In this document: positions 31,912 to 42,181 of the stretch, piece by piece
How the letters are laid out: each line of letters begins with the position of its first letter
Numbering within the stretch: position 1 is the first letter of the stretch
From: Corynebacterium provencense
Lineage (GTDB): Bacteria; Actinomycetota; Actinomycetes; Mycobacteriales; Mycobacteriaceae
Length of the DNA stretch: 64,000 bases
Assembly: GCA_900049755.1 (NCBI GenBank)
Contig: LT160593.1
Coordinates: 1,169,515-1,233,514, forward strand
Direction of reading: 5' to 3'
Made by a program: the position numbers and the translations under genes
Notes under the pieces: model-generated
What the model was told of the DNA's origin: nothing
The model's input: only the letters and a program-made list of their open reading frames with translations
The model's database searches: none

Positions 31912-32514
31912 ATGAACACGAATGCTGCCGACGACAACACGTCCGTTGTCCTCATGGACAACGACGATGTCGGACGTACCATCGCACGCATCGCGCACCA
32001 GATCATAGAGAAGACCGCACTCGATTCACCCGGTGCTGACCGGGTGGTTCTCCTGGGTATCCCCTCCGGTGGCGTCCCCCTGGCAGCGCGGCTCGCCGCC
32101 CGGATCCGGGACTTCAGCGGGGTGACGGTCTTCCACGGCGCGCTTGACGTCACCCTCTACCGTGACGACCTGAAGAAGAGCCCGCACCGGGCTCTGCAGT
32201 CCACCACCGTCCCCCGTGAGGGCATCGAAGGGGCGACCGTGGTCCTCGTCGACGACGTCCTCTTCTCCGGACGGACGATCCGCTCCGCGCTCGACGCCCT
32301 CCGCGACATCGGACGGGCCCGCAGAGTCCAGCTGGCCGTCCTCGTCGACCGCGGGCACCGTGAACTGCCCATCCGCGCAGACTACGTCGGCAAGAACATC
32401 CCCACGGCACTGACCGAGGACGTGTGCGTGGACCTGGCGGAGATCGACGGCGCCGACGGCGTCCGCCTGCTCCGCCCCGCAGCACCCGAGGGCGACGGAG
32501 GTACCGCCGAATGA
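31912..32514 (+). CDS. pyrR: bifunctional pyr operon regulator / uracil phosphoribosyltransferase
   Basis: PyrR binds pyr mRNA in response to uridine nucleotides and has uracil phosphoribosyltransferase activity. The 200-residue protein has the PRPP-binding motif [18 protein letters not shown], and [13 protein letters not shown] and [22 protein letters not shown], all typical. It is the first gene of the pyrimidine operon; its stop overlaps the pyrB start (ATGA). The predicted RNA target lies immediately upstream. Confidence 0.95.
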   Translation: MNTNAADDNTSVVLMDNDDVGRTIARIAHQIIEKTALDSPGADRVVLLGIPSGGVPLAARLAARIRDFSGVTVFHGALDVTLYRDDLKKSPHRALQSTTVPREGIEGATVVLVDDVLFSGRTIRSALDALRDIGRARRVQLAVLVDRGHRELPIRADYVGKNIPTALTEDVCVDLAEIDGADGVRLLRPAAPEGDGGTAE

Positions 32515-33586
32515 AACACCTGCTCAGTATCGCCGATCTCACCCCCGACGAGATCACCGGCCTGATGGACGAGGCTGACCGCTTCGCCGACTCCCTGCGT
32601 GACAGGGAGGTCAGGAAGCTCCCGACGCTGCGCGGCCGCACCGTCTTCACACTCTTCTACGAGAACTCGACCCGGACGCGGTCCAGCTTCGAGACCGCGG
32701 GCAAGTGGATGAGCGCGGACGTGATCAACATTTCCGCGGCGTCCTCCTCGGTGAAGAAGGGCGAGTCACTCAAGGACACGGCACTGACCCTGCGCGCCGT
32801 CGGGGCGTCCCTGTCTGTGCTGCGGAACCACAAGATCGGAAGAGCACACGTCTGAACTCCAGTCACCAGATCATCTCGTATGCCGTCTTCTGCTTGAAAA
32901 AAAAAAAAAAAGAATAGGACGCCATCATCATCCGGCACCCCTCGTCCGGCGCCGCCCGGCAGGTCGCCGGATGGGTCGGCCGGGGCGGCGACGGCATCAG
33001 CGTCCTCAACGCCGGTGACGGTGCCCACGAACACCCCACCCAGGCGCTGCTGGACGCCGTGACACTGCGCAGCCGCCTCGGCCACGTCGACGGAGCCAGG
33101 ATCGTCATCGTCGGCGACCTGCTCCACTCCCGCGTCGCCAGGTCCGACGCCCTGCTGTTCACCGCCCTCGGAGCACACGTGACCTTCGTCGCCCCGGCGA
33201 CACTGCGGGCCCCGGGCATGGAGAAGTGGGTCAACCCCCACGGCGGGACCGGCACGGTGACCGTCACCGACGACATGGACTCCGCCCTGGACTCCGCGGA
33301 CGCCGTGATGATGCTGCGCGTCCAGGCCGAGAGAATGAACGGCGGATTCTTCCCCTCCCACCGCGAGTACGCGGCACGGTACGGGCTGTCCGAGGCCCGG
33401 GCGGCCCGCCTGCAGGACCACACGGTGATCATGCACCCCGGCCCTATGCTCCGCGGTATGGAGATCAGCGACTCCGTCGCCGACGCCCCCAACACCGTCG
33501 TCCTCCAGCAGGTCAGTACCGGTGTCCATGTCCGCATGGCTGCACTGTTCACCCTGCTCGTCGGCGCAGAAGGGAGCGCTGAATGA
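32511..33586 (+). pseudogene. pyrB: aspartate carbamoyltransferase, interrupted by sequencing adapter
   Basis: PyrB condenses carbamoyl phosphate and aspartate, the committed step of pyrimidine synthesis. The 5' part (32511-32807) encodes residues 1-99 with [18 protein letters not shown], the carbamoyl-phosphate site. The 3' part (32918-33586) resumes in another frame with [12 protein letters not shown] and has [11 protein letters not shown] and HPGPMLRG. The 110 bp between them are foreign, and 110 is not a multiple of three. Removing them gives one frame of 966 bp, 321 residues, the normal length. The living organism therefore very probably has an intact gene. The stop overlaps an ATG in the pyrC frame. 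Confidence 0.93.
32808..32917. other. TruSeq adapter with index and poly-A (assembly artefact)
   Basis: Positions 32833-32866 are the Illumina TruSeq read-2 adapter (begins AGATCGGAAGAGC), 32867-32872 is CAGATC (TruSeq index 7), 32873-32896 is the P7 end (ATGCCGTCTTCTGCTTG), and 32897-32911 is a run of 15 A. The preceding 25 bases (from CTGTCT at 32811) weakly resemble a Nextera mosaic end. None of this is bacterial DNA. Confidence 0.99.
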
Positions 33587-33687
33587 GCTCCCGGCACCCG
33601 GCACGGCATGCCGGACACAGTCAACGGCCCCAGACCAACGGTGACACGACCCGTCGGACAACCCCGGCGGTCAGGCAGGAGAGCAAC

Positions 33688-35052
33688 GTGAACGACTACC
33701 CGCAGACCGGACTCCTCCATGACCCGGCACCCGGTGAACTGCTGCTGCGCGGCGTCCTCCTCTACGGCGAAGGGGAACCCGCAGACGTCTTGGTGCGCGA
33801 CGGCGTCATCGTCGCGATCGAGGCCGCCGGTTCCCTCACCCCGGACACTGACGCCGACATCCTCGGGCTCGACGGCCAGGTGCTGCTGCCCGGGCTGGTG
33901 GACATGCACGTCCACCTCCGGGAACCCGGCAGGGAGGACACCGAGACCATCGCCTCAGGATCAGCCGCCGCCGCCCGCGGCGGGTTCACCGCGGTGTTCA
34001 CCATGGCCAACACCGACCCGGTGACCGACAGTCCCGCAGTCGCGGAGATGGTGTGGATGAAAGGCCAGCAGACCAACCTCTGCGACGTCCACCCCGTCGG
34101 CTCCGTCACCAGGGGGCTGCAGGGCCGTGAACTCACCGAGTTCGGGATGATGGCAGCCTCAGGGGCGAAGGTGCGCATGTTCTCCGACGACGGCCGGTGC
34201 GTCGCCGACCCGCAGCTCATGCGACGGGCCGTTGAATACTCCGGAGACCTCGGCGTCCTCATCGCCGAACACTGCGAGGAACCACGCCTGACCGAAGGTG
34301 CCGTGGCACATGAAGGGGAGACCGCCGCGAGGCTCGGCCTGCGCGGCTGGCCCCGGGTGGCCGAGGAGTCCGTCGTCGCCAGAGATGCGCTGCTCGCCCG
34401 CGACTACGGCGGACGGGTCCACATCTGCCACGCCTCCACCGAAGGCACCGTGGAACTGCTTCGGTGGGCCAGGGGACAGGGCATCCCGCTGACCGCCGAA
34501 GTCACCCCCCACCACCTCCTGCTCACCGACGAGAAGCTGGAGACCTACGACGGGAACTACCGGGTCAACCCGCCGCTGCGCGAAACCCAGGACACCCTTG
34601 CACTGAGGGCCGCACTCATCGACGGCACCCTCGACTGCGTCGCCACCGACCACGCACCTCACGGTTCCGAGGAGAAGTGCTGCGAGTTCGACCGGGCACG
34701 CCCCGGCATGCTCGGGCTGGAAACCTCCCTGGCACTCATGGCGGAACTCTTCGTCACCGACGCACCCGAAGGGCAGCGACCGCAGGACTGGCGGTTCATC
34801 GCCAGGGTCATGTCCGAACGGCCCGCCGAGATTCTCCGCCTCCCCGGCCACGGACGACCCCTGGCCGTGGGGGAACCGGCGAACCTGTGCGTCGTCGACA
34901 CCACCCGCCGGTGGACCGCCCATGGTGCCGACCTTGCCTCGAAGGCGTCCAACACCCCCTACGAGGGGACCGAACTGCCGGTCAAGGTCTCCACCACCGT
35001 GCTGCGGGGCAGGGTCACCTGCCGCGACGGTGAAGTTGTGGAGCTCCCGTGA
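33688..35052 (+). CDS. pyrC: dihydroorotase
   Basis: PyrC closes carbamoyl aspartate to dihydroorotate. The protein is an amidohydrolase of the long type I class (454 residues from this start). Metal ligands are in [10 protein letters not shown], and further signatures are [16 protein letters not shown] and CVATDHAPH. The GTG at 33688 has a strong AGGAGAG upstream. An ATG at 33583 overlaps the pyrB stop and would add 35 low-complexity residues; it cannot be excluded. Confidence 0.93.
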   Translation: MNDYPQTGLLHDPAPGELLLRGVLLYGEGEPADVLVRDGVIVAIEAAGSLTPDTDADILGLDGQVLLPGLVDMHVHLREPGREDTETIASGSAAAARGGFTAVFTMANTDPVTDSPAVAEMVWMKGQQTNLCDVHPVGSVTRGLQGRELTEFGMMAASGAKVRMFSDDGRCVADPQLMRRAVEYSGDLGVLIAEHCEEPRLTEGAVAHEGETAARLGLRGWPRVAEESVVARDALLARDYGGRVHICHASTEGTVELLRWARGQGIPLTAEVTPHHLLLTDEKLETYDGNYRVNPPLRETQDTLALRAALIDGTLDCVATDHAPHGSEEKCCEFDRARPGMLGLETSLALMAELFVTDAPEGQRPQDWRFIARVMSERPAEILRLPGHGRPLAVGEPANLCVVDTTRRWTAHGADLASKASNTPYEGTELPVKVSTTVLRGRVTCRDGEVVELP

Positions 35053-35144
35053 CAGGCACACCGTCCACTGCAGCCGAACGGCCCGCCGAGACCGACACGA
35101 CTACTGCGGCAACTACGACAACTACGACAGAGAAGAGCGATTCA

Positions 35145-36296
35145 GTGAGTTCCAACCGGACACCCGCGATCCTGGTGCTCGCCGACGGGCGGGTCTTCCG
35201 CGGTCGGGCCTTCGGCGCCCAGGGCACCACCCTGGGAGAAGCCGTGTTCACCACGGCCATGACCGGATACCAGGAAACCATGACCGACCCCTCCTACCAC
35301 CGGCAGATCGTGGTGGCGACCGCCCCGCAGATCGGGAACACCGGTTGGAACGACGAGGACGGTGAATCACGCGGAGACCGGATCTGGGTCGCCGGACTCG
35401 TGGTCCGAGACCTCTCCCGCACCGTGTCGAGCTGGCGCGCCCGGCGCAGTCTCAGTGACGAGATGCAGGCCCAGGGCGTTGTCGGAATCCAGGGGGTCGA
35501 CACGCGGGCCATCGTCCGTCACCTGCGCGACCGCGGTTCAGTCAAGGCCGGAGTCTTCTCCGGTGACGCCGCCGACCGGCCCGTCGCGGAACTCGTCGCC
35601 GACGTCGCCGCACAGCCCTCCATGGCCGGTGCCGACCTTGCCCGGGAAGTCTCCACCGACGAGGTCTACATCGTCGAACCCACCGGCGACCACGCCGGAT
35701 CCGCACCCCGCTTCACGGTCCTCGCCTACGACATGGGCATCAAGACCAACACGCCGCGCAACTTCGCCGCCCGCGGCGTGAGGACCGTCGTCGTGCCCGC
35801 CGACTCCCCGGTCGAACCGCTGCTCGCCGAGTACCGGCCCGACGGGGTGTTCATCTCCAACGGCCCCGGCGACCCCGCCACCGCCGACGTCATGGTCGAA
35901 CAGGTCCGCACCGTCCTCGGCCGTGGCATCCCCCTGTTCGGCATCTGCTTCGGCAACCAGATCCTCGGACGCGCCCTCGGCATGGAGACCTACAAGCTCA
36001 AGTTCGGTCACCGGGGCGTCAACGTGCCCGTGATCAACCACCTCACCGGCGTCATCGACATCACCGCACAGAACCACGGGTTCGCACTGAAAGGCCGGGC
36101 CGGTGAACCTTTCGACACACCTTTCGGCACCGCCCAGGTCACCCACACCTGCCTCAACGACGACTGTGTCGAAGGAGTCGCCCTCGACAACGGACTCGCC
36201 TTCTCCGTCCAGTACCACCCCGAGGCCGCCGCCGGCCCCCATGACGCCAACCCGCTGTTCGACCAGTTCATCGAACTGATGGAAGGGAACAACTAA
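35145..36296 (+). CDS. carA: carbamoyl-phosphate synthase small subunit
   Basis: CarA supplies ammonia from glutamine to CarB. The 383-residue protein has the N-terminal small-subunit domain (ILVLADGRVFRGRAFG, TAMTGYQE) and a class I glutaminase domain with the nucleophile in FGICFGNQILGRALG and the His/Glu pair in QYHPEAAAGP. I prefer the GTG at 35145 (AGAAGAG upstream, start of homology). A GTG at 35049 overlapping the pyrC stop would add a Thr-rich segment of 32 residues. The product serves both pyrimidine and arginine synthesis. Confidence 0.92.
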   Translation: MSSNRTPAILVLADGRVFRGRAFGAQGTTLGEAVFTTAMTGYQETMTDPSYHRQIVVATAPQIGNTGWNDEDGESRGDRIWVAGLVVRDLSRTVSSWRARRSLSDEMQAQGVVGIQGVDTRAIVRHLRDRGSVKAGVFSGDAADRPVAELVADVAAQPSMAGADLAREVSTDEVYIVEPTGDHAGSAPRFTVLAYDMGIKTNTPRNFAARGVRTVVVPADSPVEPLLAEYRPDGVFISNGPGDPATADVMVEQVRTVLGRGIPLFGICFGNQILGRALGMETYKLKFGHRGVNVPVINHLTGVIDITAQNHGFALKGRAGEPFDTPFGTAQVTHTCLNDDCVEGVALDNGLAFSVQYHPEAAAGPHDANPLFDQFIELMEGNN

Positions 36297-39200
36297 ATGC
36301 CGAAGCGCACCGACCTCAACCACATCCTCGTCATCGGCTCCGGCCCCATCGTCATCGGTCAGGCGTGCGAGTTCGACTACTCCGGCACCCAGGCCTGCCG
36401 GGTGCTCAAGGAGGAGGGACTGCGGGTCACCCTCATCAACTCCAATCCGGCGACCATCATGACCGACCCCGAGTTCGCCGACCACACCTACATCGAACCT
36501 ATCGGCCCCGAGTACATCGAGAAGATCTTCGCCGCCGAGCAGGAGGCCGGCCACCCGGTGGACGCCGTGCTCGCCACCCTCGGCGGCCAGACCGCCCTCA
36601 ACGCCGCCATCCAGCTCGACCGTCTCGGCATCCTCGACCGCTACGGTGTCGAACTGATCGGTGCCGACATCGACGCCATCGAACGGGGCGAGGACCGCCA
36701 GAAGTTCAAGGACATCGTCGCCTCGATCGGCGGAGAGTCCGCACGCTCCCGGGTCTGCCACAACATGGACGAGGTCCACGCCGCCGTCGCCGAGCTGGGA
36801 CTGCCCGTCGTCGTCCGCCCCTCCTTCACCATGGGCGGGCTCGGTTCCGGTCTCGCGTACACCTACGAGGACCTCGACCGCATCGCCGGGGGCGGTCTCG
36901 ACGCCTCCCCTGAGGCCAATGTCCTCATCGAGGAATCCATCCTCGGCTGGAAGGAGTTCGAGCTCGAGCTCATGCGCGACGGTGCGGACAACGCCGTCGT
37001 CGTCTGTTCCATCGAGAACATCGACGCACTCGGCGTCCACACCGGTGACTCGATGACCGTCGCACCGTCGATGACGCTCACCGACCGCGAGTACCAGAAG
37101 ATGCGGGACCAGGGCCTGGCCATCCTCCGCGCCGTCGGCGTCGACACCGGCGGATGCAACATCCAGTTCGCCGTCAACCCCGAGGACGGCCGCCTCATCA
37201 CCATCGAGATGAACCCCCGGGTCTCCCGCTCCTCGGCACTGGCATCGAAGGCCACCGGATTCCCGATCGCGAAAATCGCGGCGAAACTCGCCATCGGCTA
37301 CACGCTCGACGAAATCACCAACGACATCACCCGGGTCACCCCGGCAGCCTTCGAACCGACCCTCGACTATGTCATCGTCAAGGCGCCACGGTTCGCCTTC
37401 GAGAAGTTCCCCGGCTCCGACGACACCCTCACCACCACGATGAAGTCCGTCGGTGAGGCCATGGCCATCTCCCGCAACTACATCTCCGCACTGAACAAGG
37501 TCCTGCGGTCCCTGGAGACGAAGGCCGCCGGATTCTGGACCCTGTCCGACGAACAGATCGCCGGCGACCGTGCCCACGACCTCGCCGCCGTCCTCGACGA
37601 CCTGGGCCGGCCCACCGAGGGCAGGATGTACGACATGGAGCTGGCACTGCGCCTCGGCGCCACCGTCGACCAGGTCCACACCGCCTCCAAGGGAGTCGAC
37701 CCCTGGTTCCTCGAGGAGCTCAAGGCGCTCGTCGACTTCCGCCAGGAGCTGGAGGACGCCCCGGTCCTGACCGCCGACCTGCTGCGCGAGGCGAAGTTCC
37801 TCGGCCTGTCCGACGCCCAGATCGCCGCGCTGCGCCCCGAACTGGCCGGTGAGGACGGGGTCAGGTCACTGAGGTGGTCCCTGGGGATCCGCCCCGTGTT
37901 CAAGACCGTGGACACCTGCGCCGCAGAGTTCGAGGCGAAGACCCCGTACCACTACTCCAGTTACGAACTCGACCCGGCCGCCGAATCGGAGATCGCACCG
38001 CAGACCGGGAAGCCGAAGATCCTCATCCTGGGTTCCGGACCGAACCGGATCGGCCAGGGCATCGAGTTCGACTACTCCTGTGTCCACGCCGCACTGGAAC
38101 TGTCCCGCGTCGGCTACGAGACGGTGATGGTCAACTGCAACCCGGAGACCGTCTCCACCGACTACGACACCGCCGACCGCCTCTACTTCGAGCCCCTCAC
38201 CTTCGAGGACGTCATGGAGGTCTACCACGCCGAAACCCGGTCCGGTGACGTCGCCGGGGTGATCGTCCAGCTCGGCGGGCAGACCCCGCTGGGACTGGCA
38301 CAACGGCTCTCCGACGCCGGCGTCCCCGTCATCGGCACCTCACCGACGGCGATCAACCTGGCCGAGGACCGTGGCGAGTTCGGCCACGTCCTGGAACGCG
38401 CCGGCCTGCCGGCACCCGCCTACGGCACAGCCACCAGCTTCGACGAAGCCCGCGAGGTCGCCACCGGGATCGGTTACCCGGTGCTGGTCCGCCCGTCCTA
38501 TGTGCTGGGCGGACGGGGAATGGAGATCGTCTACGACGAGGATTCCCTGCACGACTACATCGACCGGGCCACGGAGATCACCTCCGACCACCCCGTCCTG
38601 GTCGACCGCTTCCTCGACAACGCGATCGAGATCGACGTCGACGCCCTGTGCGACGGGGAAGATGTCTACCTCGCCGGAGTGATGGAACACATCGAGGAGG
38701 CGGGCATCCACTCCGGTGACTCCGCCTGCTCCCTGCCCCCGATGACCCTCGGTGAGTCCGACATCGACAATGTCCGCCGCTCCACCGCGGCCCTGGCACA
38801 CGGCATCGGTGTCAAGGGGCTGATGAACGTCCAGTTCGCGCTGAAGGACGACGTCCTCTACGTCATCGAGGCCAACCCGCGTGCCTCGCGGACCGTACCG
38901 TTCGTCTCGAAGGCCACCGGCGTCCCGCTGGCGAAGGCCGCCTCCCGGATCATGACCGGGACGTCGATCCGTGAGCTCGTCACCGAGGGCATGATCCCCG
39001 CCGACCGTGACGGAGGGTCACTGCCGCTCGGACACCCCATCGCCGTGAAAGAAGCGGTCCTGCCGTTCAACCGCTTCCGCGACCCTCAGGGGCATGTGCT
39101 CGACAGTCTCCTCAGCCCCGAGATGAAGTCCACCGGTGAGGTCATGGGCCTCGACCACGACTTCGGCACCGCCTTCGCGAAGTCCCAGGAGGCCGCCTAC

Positions 39201-39641
39201 GGCCGTCTGCCCACCTCGGGGACCTGCTTCGTCTCGGTGGCCAACCGCGACAAGCGCACCATGATCCTGCCGATCCAGCGGCTGGCCTCGCTCGGCTTCG
39301 ATCTGGTGGCCACCCGGGGCACTGCACGGATGCTGCAGCGTAACGGCATCGACTGCACCACTGTCGCCAAGCAGACCGAGGACCTGCCCGCCGGATCCAC
39401 CGACCGCAGGATCGTCGACCTCATCAACGCCGGCGACATCGACGTGATCATCAACACACCTGCCGGGAATGCTGCGGCACGTGACGACGGATACGAGATC
39501 CGGTCGGCGGCGGTGAGCCACGGCGTCCTCTGCGTCACCACGGTCCAGGGCGCCATCGCGGCGGTCCAGGGGATCGAGGCGCTCAAGGACACCGAGACCG
39601 GGGTCTGCGCGATCCAGGACGTGGACCATGACGCCCGCTGA
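36297..39641 (+). CDS. carB: carbamoyl-phosphate synthase large subunit
   Basis: CarB forms carbamoyl phosphate from ammonia, bicarbonate and two ATP. The 1114-residue protein shows the internal duplication: two ATP-grasp halves, each starting with GSGPxxIGQxxEFDYS ([13 protein letters not shown] at about 20; [11 protein letters not shown] at about 585), and each with an [16 protein letters not shown] or [16 protein letters not shown] segment. The C-terminal MGS-like allosteric domain (about 965-1114) ends in DINVIINTP-like [12 protein letters not shown]. Start and length are typical. Confidence 0.96.
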   Translation: MPKRTDLNHILVIGSGPIVIGQACEFDYSGTQACRVLKEEGLRVTLINSNPATIMTDPEFADHTYIEPIGPEYIEKIFAAEQEAGHPVDAVLATLGGQTALNAAIQLDRLGILDRYGVELIGADIDAIERGEDRQKFKDIVASIGGESARSRVCHNMDEVHAAVAELGLPVVVRPSFTMGGLGSGLAYTYEDLDRIAGGGLDASPEANVLIEESILGWKEFELELMRDGADNAVVVCSIENIDALGVHTGDSMTVAPSMTLTDREYQKMRDQGLAILRAVGVDTGGCNIQFAVNPEDGRLITIEMNPRVSRSSALASKATGFPIAKIAAKLAIGYTLDEITNDITRVTPAAFEPTLDYVIVKAPRFAFEKFPGSDDTLTTTMKSVGEAMAISRNYISALNKVLRSLETKAAGFWTLSDEQIAGDRAHDLAAVLDDLGRPTEGRMYDMELALRLGATVDQVHTASKGVDPWFLEELKALVDFRQELEDAPVLTADLLREAKFLGLSDAQIAALRPELAGEDGVRSLRWSLGIRPVFKTVDTCAAEFEAKTPYHYSSYELDPAAESEIAPQTGKPKILILGSGPNRIGQGIEFDYSCVHAALELSRVGYETVMVNCNPETVSTDYDTADRLYFEPLTFEDVMEVYHAETRSGDVAGVIVQLGGQTPLGLAQRLSDAGVPVIGTSPTAINLAEDRGEFGHVLERAGLPAPAYGTATSFDEAREVATGIGYPVLVRPSYVLGGRGMEIVYDEDSLHDYIDRATEITSDHPVLVDRFLDNAIEIDVDALCDGEDVYLAGVMEHIEEAGIHSGDSACSLPPMTLGESDIDNVRRSTAALAHGIGVKGLMNVQFALKDDVLYVIEANPRASRTVPFVSKATGVPLAKAASRIMTGTSIRELVTEGMIPADRDGGSLPLGHPIAVKEAVLPFNRFRDPQGHVLDSLLSPEMKSTGEVMGLDHDFGTAFAKSQEAAYGRLPTSGTCFVSVANRDKRTMILPIQRLASLGFDLVATRGTARMLQRNGIDCTTVAKQTEDLPAGSTDRRIVDLINAGDIDVIINTPAGNAAARDDGYEIRSAAVSHGVLCVTTVQGAIAAVQGIEALKDTETGVCAIQDVDHDAR

Positions 39642-40533
39642 CCGCGGAGCTCTACCCGCTCCACCGTCCGCAGGCGGTCCGGCACAGGAGGACGGGACCT
39701 TCGGGGAACGCTTCCTCGCCCGGGCAGGGACCCTGGGACGCCTCTGCGTGGGCATGGACCCGCACGCCGGCATCCTCGAGGCCTGGGGACTCCCCGTCAC
39801 CGTCGACGGACTCCGCGAGTTCTCCCGCATCTGCGTCGACGCCTTCGCCGACACCGCCTGTGTGGTCAAGCCCCAGGTCGCCTTCTACGAGGCCTTCGGG
39901 TCCGCCGGTATCGCAGTCCTCGAGGACGCCCTGGCCGCCCTCAGGACGGCAGGGACACTGGTCATCGCCGACGCGAAGAGGGGTGACATCGGATCAACCA
40001 TGGCCGGATACGCCACCGCCTGGCTGGGAGAGGATTCACCGCTGCGCGCAGACGCGGTCACCGTCTCCCCGTACCTCGGCCTCGGGTCCCTCGACCCTGT
40101 CCTGGAGGTCGGGGAACGGACCGCCCGGGGCGTCATCGTGCTCGCGGCGACGTCCAACCCGTCAGGCCCCCAGTTTCAGCGGCTGGGCACAGGGGAGCAC
40201 GGTACCGGTCCCACCGTCGCCCAGACTGTCGTCGACAGCGTCTCCGCCCTCAACTCCGCCCATGTGCGCCACGGACGTGCCGGCAATGTCGGCGTCGTCG
40301 TCGGAGCGACCGTCACCGACCCTCCGGTGCTGGACGCGGTGGGAGGCATGGTCCTCATGCCCGGTGTCGGTGCGCAGGGCGGCAGTGCCGCCGATGTCGC
40401 CCGGATCGCCGGGGGAGCAGCCCGACTCACCAGTCCGAGCATGTCCCGTTCGATCCTGTCCGCCGGACCGGACACCGGGGCGTTGCGCCGGGCGGTCCTC
40501 GGTTCCTCAGCGGAATTCCCTCCGGCGGTATAG
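39628..40533 (+). CDS. pyrF: orotidine-5'-phosphate decarboxylase
   Basis: PyrF decarboxylates OMP to UMP. The 301-residue protein is of the longer type 2 family found in actinobacteria. The catalytic signature is [13 protein letters not shown], with CVGMDPH near the N-terminus and a C-terminal [11 protein letters not shown] phosphate loop. The ATG at 39628 overlaps the carB end by 14 bp. A proline-rich N-terminal tail of about 20 residues precedes the domain. It ends the pyr operon. Confidence 0.94.
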   Translation: MTPADRGALPAPPSAGGPAQEDGTFGERFLARAGTLGRLCVGMDPHAGILEAWGLPVTVDGLREFSRICVDAFADTACVVKPQVAFYEAFGSAGIAVLEDALAALRTAGTLVIADAKRGDIGSTMAGYATAWLGEDSPLRADAVTVSPYLGLGSLDPVLEVGERTARGVIVLAATSNPSGPQFQRLGTGEHGTGPTVAQTVVDSVSALNSAHVRHGRAGNVGVVVGATVTDPPVLDAVGGMVLMPGVGAQGGSAADVARIAGGAARLTSPSMSRSILSAGPDTGALRRAVLGSSAEFPPAV

Positions 40534-40577
40534 GGTCGGAAATCGGGCCTGTCCTGCTCAAGCCACCTGGGCCGGTA

Positions 40578-40607
40578 TTCGACATCCGCAGGTGGGGACG
40601 CTACACT
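40578..40607 (+). promoter_or_regulatory. promoter of mihF with overlapping inverted repeat
   Basis: TTCGAC (40578-40583) and TACACT (40602-40607) are 18 bp apart and form a good promoter, giving a leader of about 185 nt before mihF. CCACCTG (40563-40569) and CAGGTGG (40589-40595) make a perfect 7-bp inverted repeat across the -35 and spacer, possibly an operator. Confidence 0.55.
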
Positions 40608-40799
40608 TGGCCCGTTGTTTCACGGAGATGTTTCCCCGTGGCGGTCCCACCGGACTCCGCAGCGGAACTCCCGTCCCGTCGCCACCGTAACCCCGGTGCC
40701 GACCGCGATCCCCGGCGCAGCGGACCGGTAACGTCCGCACCACCGGGGGGAAACACCCGAAAGAACTCATCCGACGACATACGACATACGGAGGAACCC

Positions 40800-41120
40800 G
40801 TGGCCCTTCCCCAGTTGACCCCGGAGCAGCGCGCAGAAGCCCTCAAGAAGGCCGCCGAGGCCCGCAAGGCCCGCGCCGAGCTGAAGGAACAGCTGAAGCG
40901 TGGCGGAACCAACCTGAAGCAGGTCCTCGCCAAGGCTGACACTGACCCGATCATCGGCAAGATGAAGGTCTCCGCACTTCTCGAGGCTCTCCCCAAGGTC
41001 GGCAAGGTCAAGGCCCAGGAGATCATGACCGAGCTGGAAATCGCCCCCACCCGTCGTCTGCGTGGTCTCGGTGACCGCCAGCGTCGCGCCCTGCTGGAGC
41101 GCTTCAACTTCGAGGCGTAG
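40800..41120 (+). CDS. mihF: actinobacterial integration host factor
   Basis: mIHF is an essential nucleoid-associated DNA-binding protein of actinobacteria, unrelated to E. coli IHF. The 106-residue product begins [17 protein letters not shown] (long helix, rich in Ala/Arg/Lys) and has a helix-two-turn-helix region with [13 protein letters not shown] and [17 protein letters not shown], as in the family. The GTG at 40800 is preceded by GGAGG at good spacing. gmk follows after 5 bp. Confidence 0.94.
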   Translation: MALPQLTPEQRAEALKKAAEARKARAELKEQLKRGGTNLKQVLAKADTDPIIGKMKVSALLEALPKVGKVKAQEIMTELEIAPTRRLRGLGDRQRRALLERFNFEA

Positions 41121-41125
41121 GCCAG

Positions 41126-41740
41126 GTGACCACAGACACGACGAGGCCCCGGCTGGTCGTTCTCGCAGGTCCCTCCGCAGTGGGGAAGTCCACCGTGGTC
41201 AAGGGTCTGAGGGACACCGTTCCGAACCTGTTCTTCAGCGTGTCGATGACCACCCGGGCCCCCCGGCCCGGCGAAGTCGACGGGGTGGACTACCACTACG
41301 TCACCACCGAGGAGTTCCGGAAAGCTGTCGCCGAGGGAGGGATGCTCGAATGGGCGGAGATCCACGGCGGCCTCCAGCTGTCCGGAACCCCGCGGGGCCC
41401 GGTCGAGAAGGCACTCGCCGCCGGGCGTCCGGTCCTGGTCGAGGTTGACCTCGCCGGGGCGCGGAACGTGAAGAAGCTCATCCCGGACGCGGTGACCGTC
41501 TTCCTCGCACCCCCCAGCTGGGAGGACCTCGTCGCCAGGCTGACCGGCCGGGGGACAGAGTCCGAGGAGGTCATCGCACGCCGTCTGGAGACGGCCCGCG
41601 AGGAGCTCGACTCATCCGGCGAGTTCGACCGGGTCGTCGTCAACGACGATCTCGACAAGGCGGTGTCCGCCATCGCGGACATCCTGCTCAACCGGGGAGA
41701 GACGACAGACAGCGCGGCCCCGGCCGCCGACCAACGCTGA
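41126..41740 (+). CDS. gmk: guanylate kinase
   Basis: Gmk phosphorylates GMP to GDP. The 204-residue protein has the P-loop [16 protein letters not shown], the GMP-binding [22 protein letters not shown], and the lid region [17 protein letters not shown]. Length is normal for bacteria. It lies between mihF and rpoZ, the common actinobacterial order. Confidence 0.95.
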   Translation: MTTDTTRPRLVVLAGPSAVGKSTVVKGLRDTVPNLFFSVSMTTRAPRPGEVDGVDYHYVTTEEFRKAVAEGGMLEWAEIHGGLQLSGTPRGPVEKALAAGRPVLVEVDLAGARNVKKLIPDAVTVFLAPPSWEDLVARLTGRGTESEEVIARRLETAREELDSSGEFDRVVVNDDLDKAVSAIADILLNRGETTDSAAPAADQR

Positions 41741-41777
41741 AGACCAACGCTGAACTAGCTGAACTATGAGGTGCGGA

Positions 41778-42059
41778 GTGGAAACTCAGGACGTCAACGA
41801 CAACTCGACGGTCTTCGACCCGCCGATCGGTATCACCAACCCGCCGATCGACGATCTTCTCACGAAGGTCTCGTCGAAGTACGCTCTGGTGATCTTCGCT
41901 GCGAAGCGGGCCCGCCAGATCAACAACTACTTCCAGAACGTGGGTGAGGGGGTCTTCGAGTTCGTCGGTCCCCTGGTGGCTCCGGAGAACAAGGAGAAGC
42001 CCCTCTCCATCGCTCTGCGCGAGATCGACGCAGACCTTCTCGAGCACACCGAAGGCTGA
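41778..42059 (+). CDS. rpoZ: RNA polymerase omega subunit
   Basis: Omega helps assemble the beta' subunit into RNA polymerase. The product (93 residues from this start) contains the conserved [28 protein letters not shown] and the C-terminal [20 protein letters not shown] pattern. The GTG at 41778 has GAGGTG four bases upstream. An in-frame ATG at 41766 would add four residues but has no ribosome binding site. I am sure of the gene, less of the start. Confidence 0.93.
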   Translation: METQDVNDNSTVFDPPIGITNPPIDDLLTKVSSKYALVIFAAKRARQINNYFQNVGEGVFEFVGPLVAPENKEKPLSIALREIDADLLEHTEG

Positions 42060-42108
42060 CAGACAGGGCCGGGAGGCGGAACCGACAGGTCCCCGACCAC
42101 TGACCGTA

Positions 42109-42144
42109 GACGCCCGTCCCACCCTCACCGGTGGGGCGGGCGTC
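42109..42144 (+). terminator. hairpin after rpoZ
   Basis: A 15-bp stem with one mismatch (GACGCCCGTCCCACC, six-base loop, GGTGGGGCGGGCGTC) follows rpoZ by 49 bp. It has no T-run, as is common in GC-rich actinobacteria. It ends just before the coaBC promoter. Confidence 0.6.
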
Positions 42145-42181
42145 CGTGTGTCCGTACCCGCGGTGGGCTAGGCTGATCACC

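Noticed and set aside
32657-33915. Minus-strand frames containing FFFFFF and QAEDGIRD or KQKTAYEMI peptides
   Set aside because: These are translations of the Illumina adapter and poly-A run, familiar as contaminant peptides in databases, fused to antisense pyrB/pyrC.
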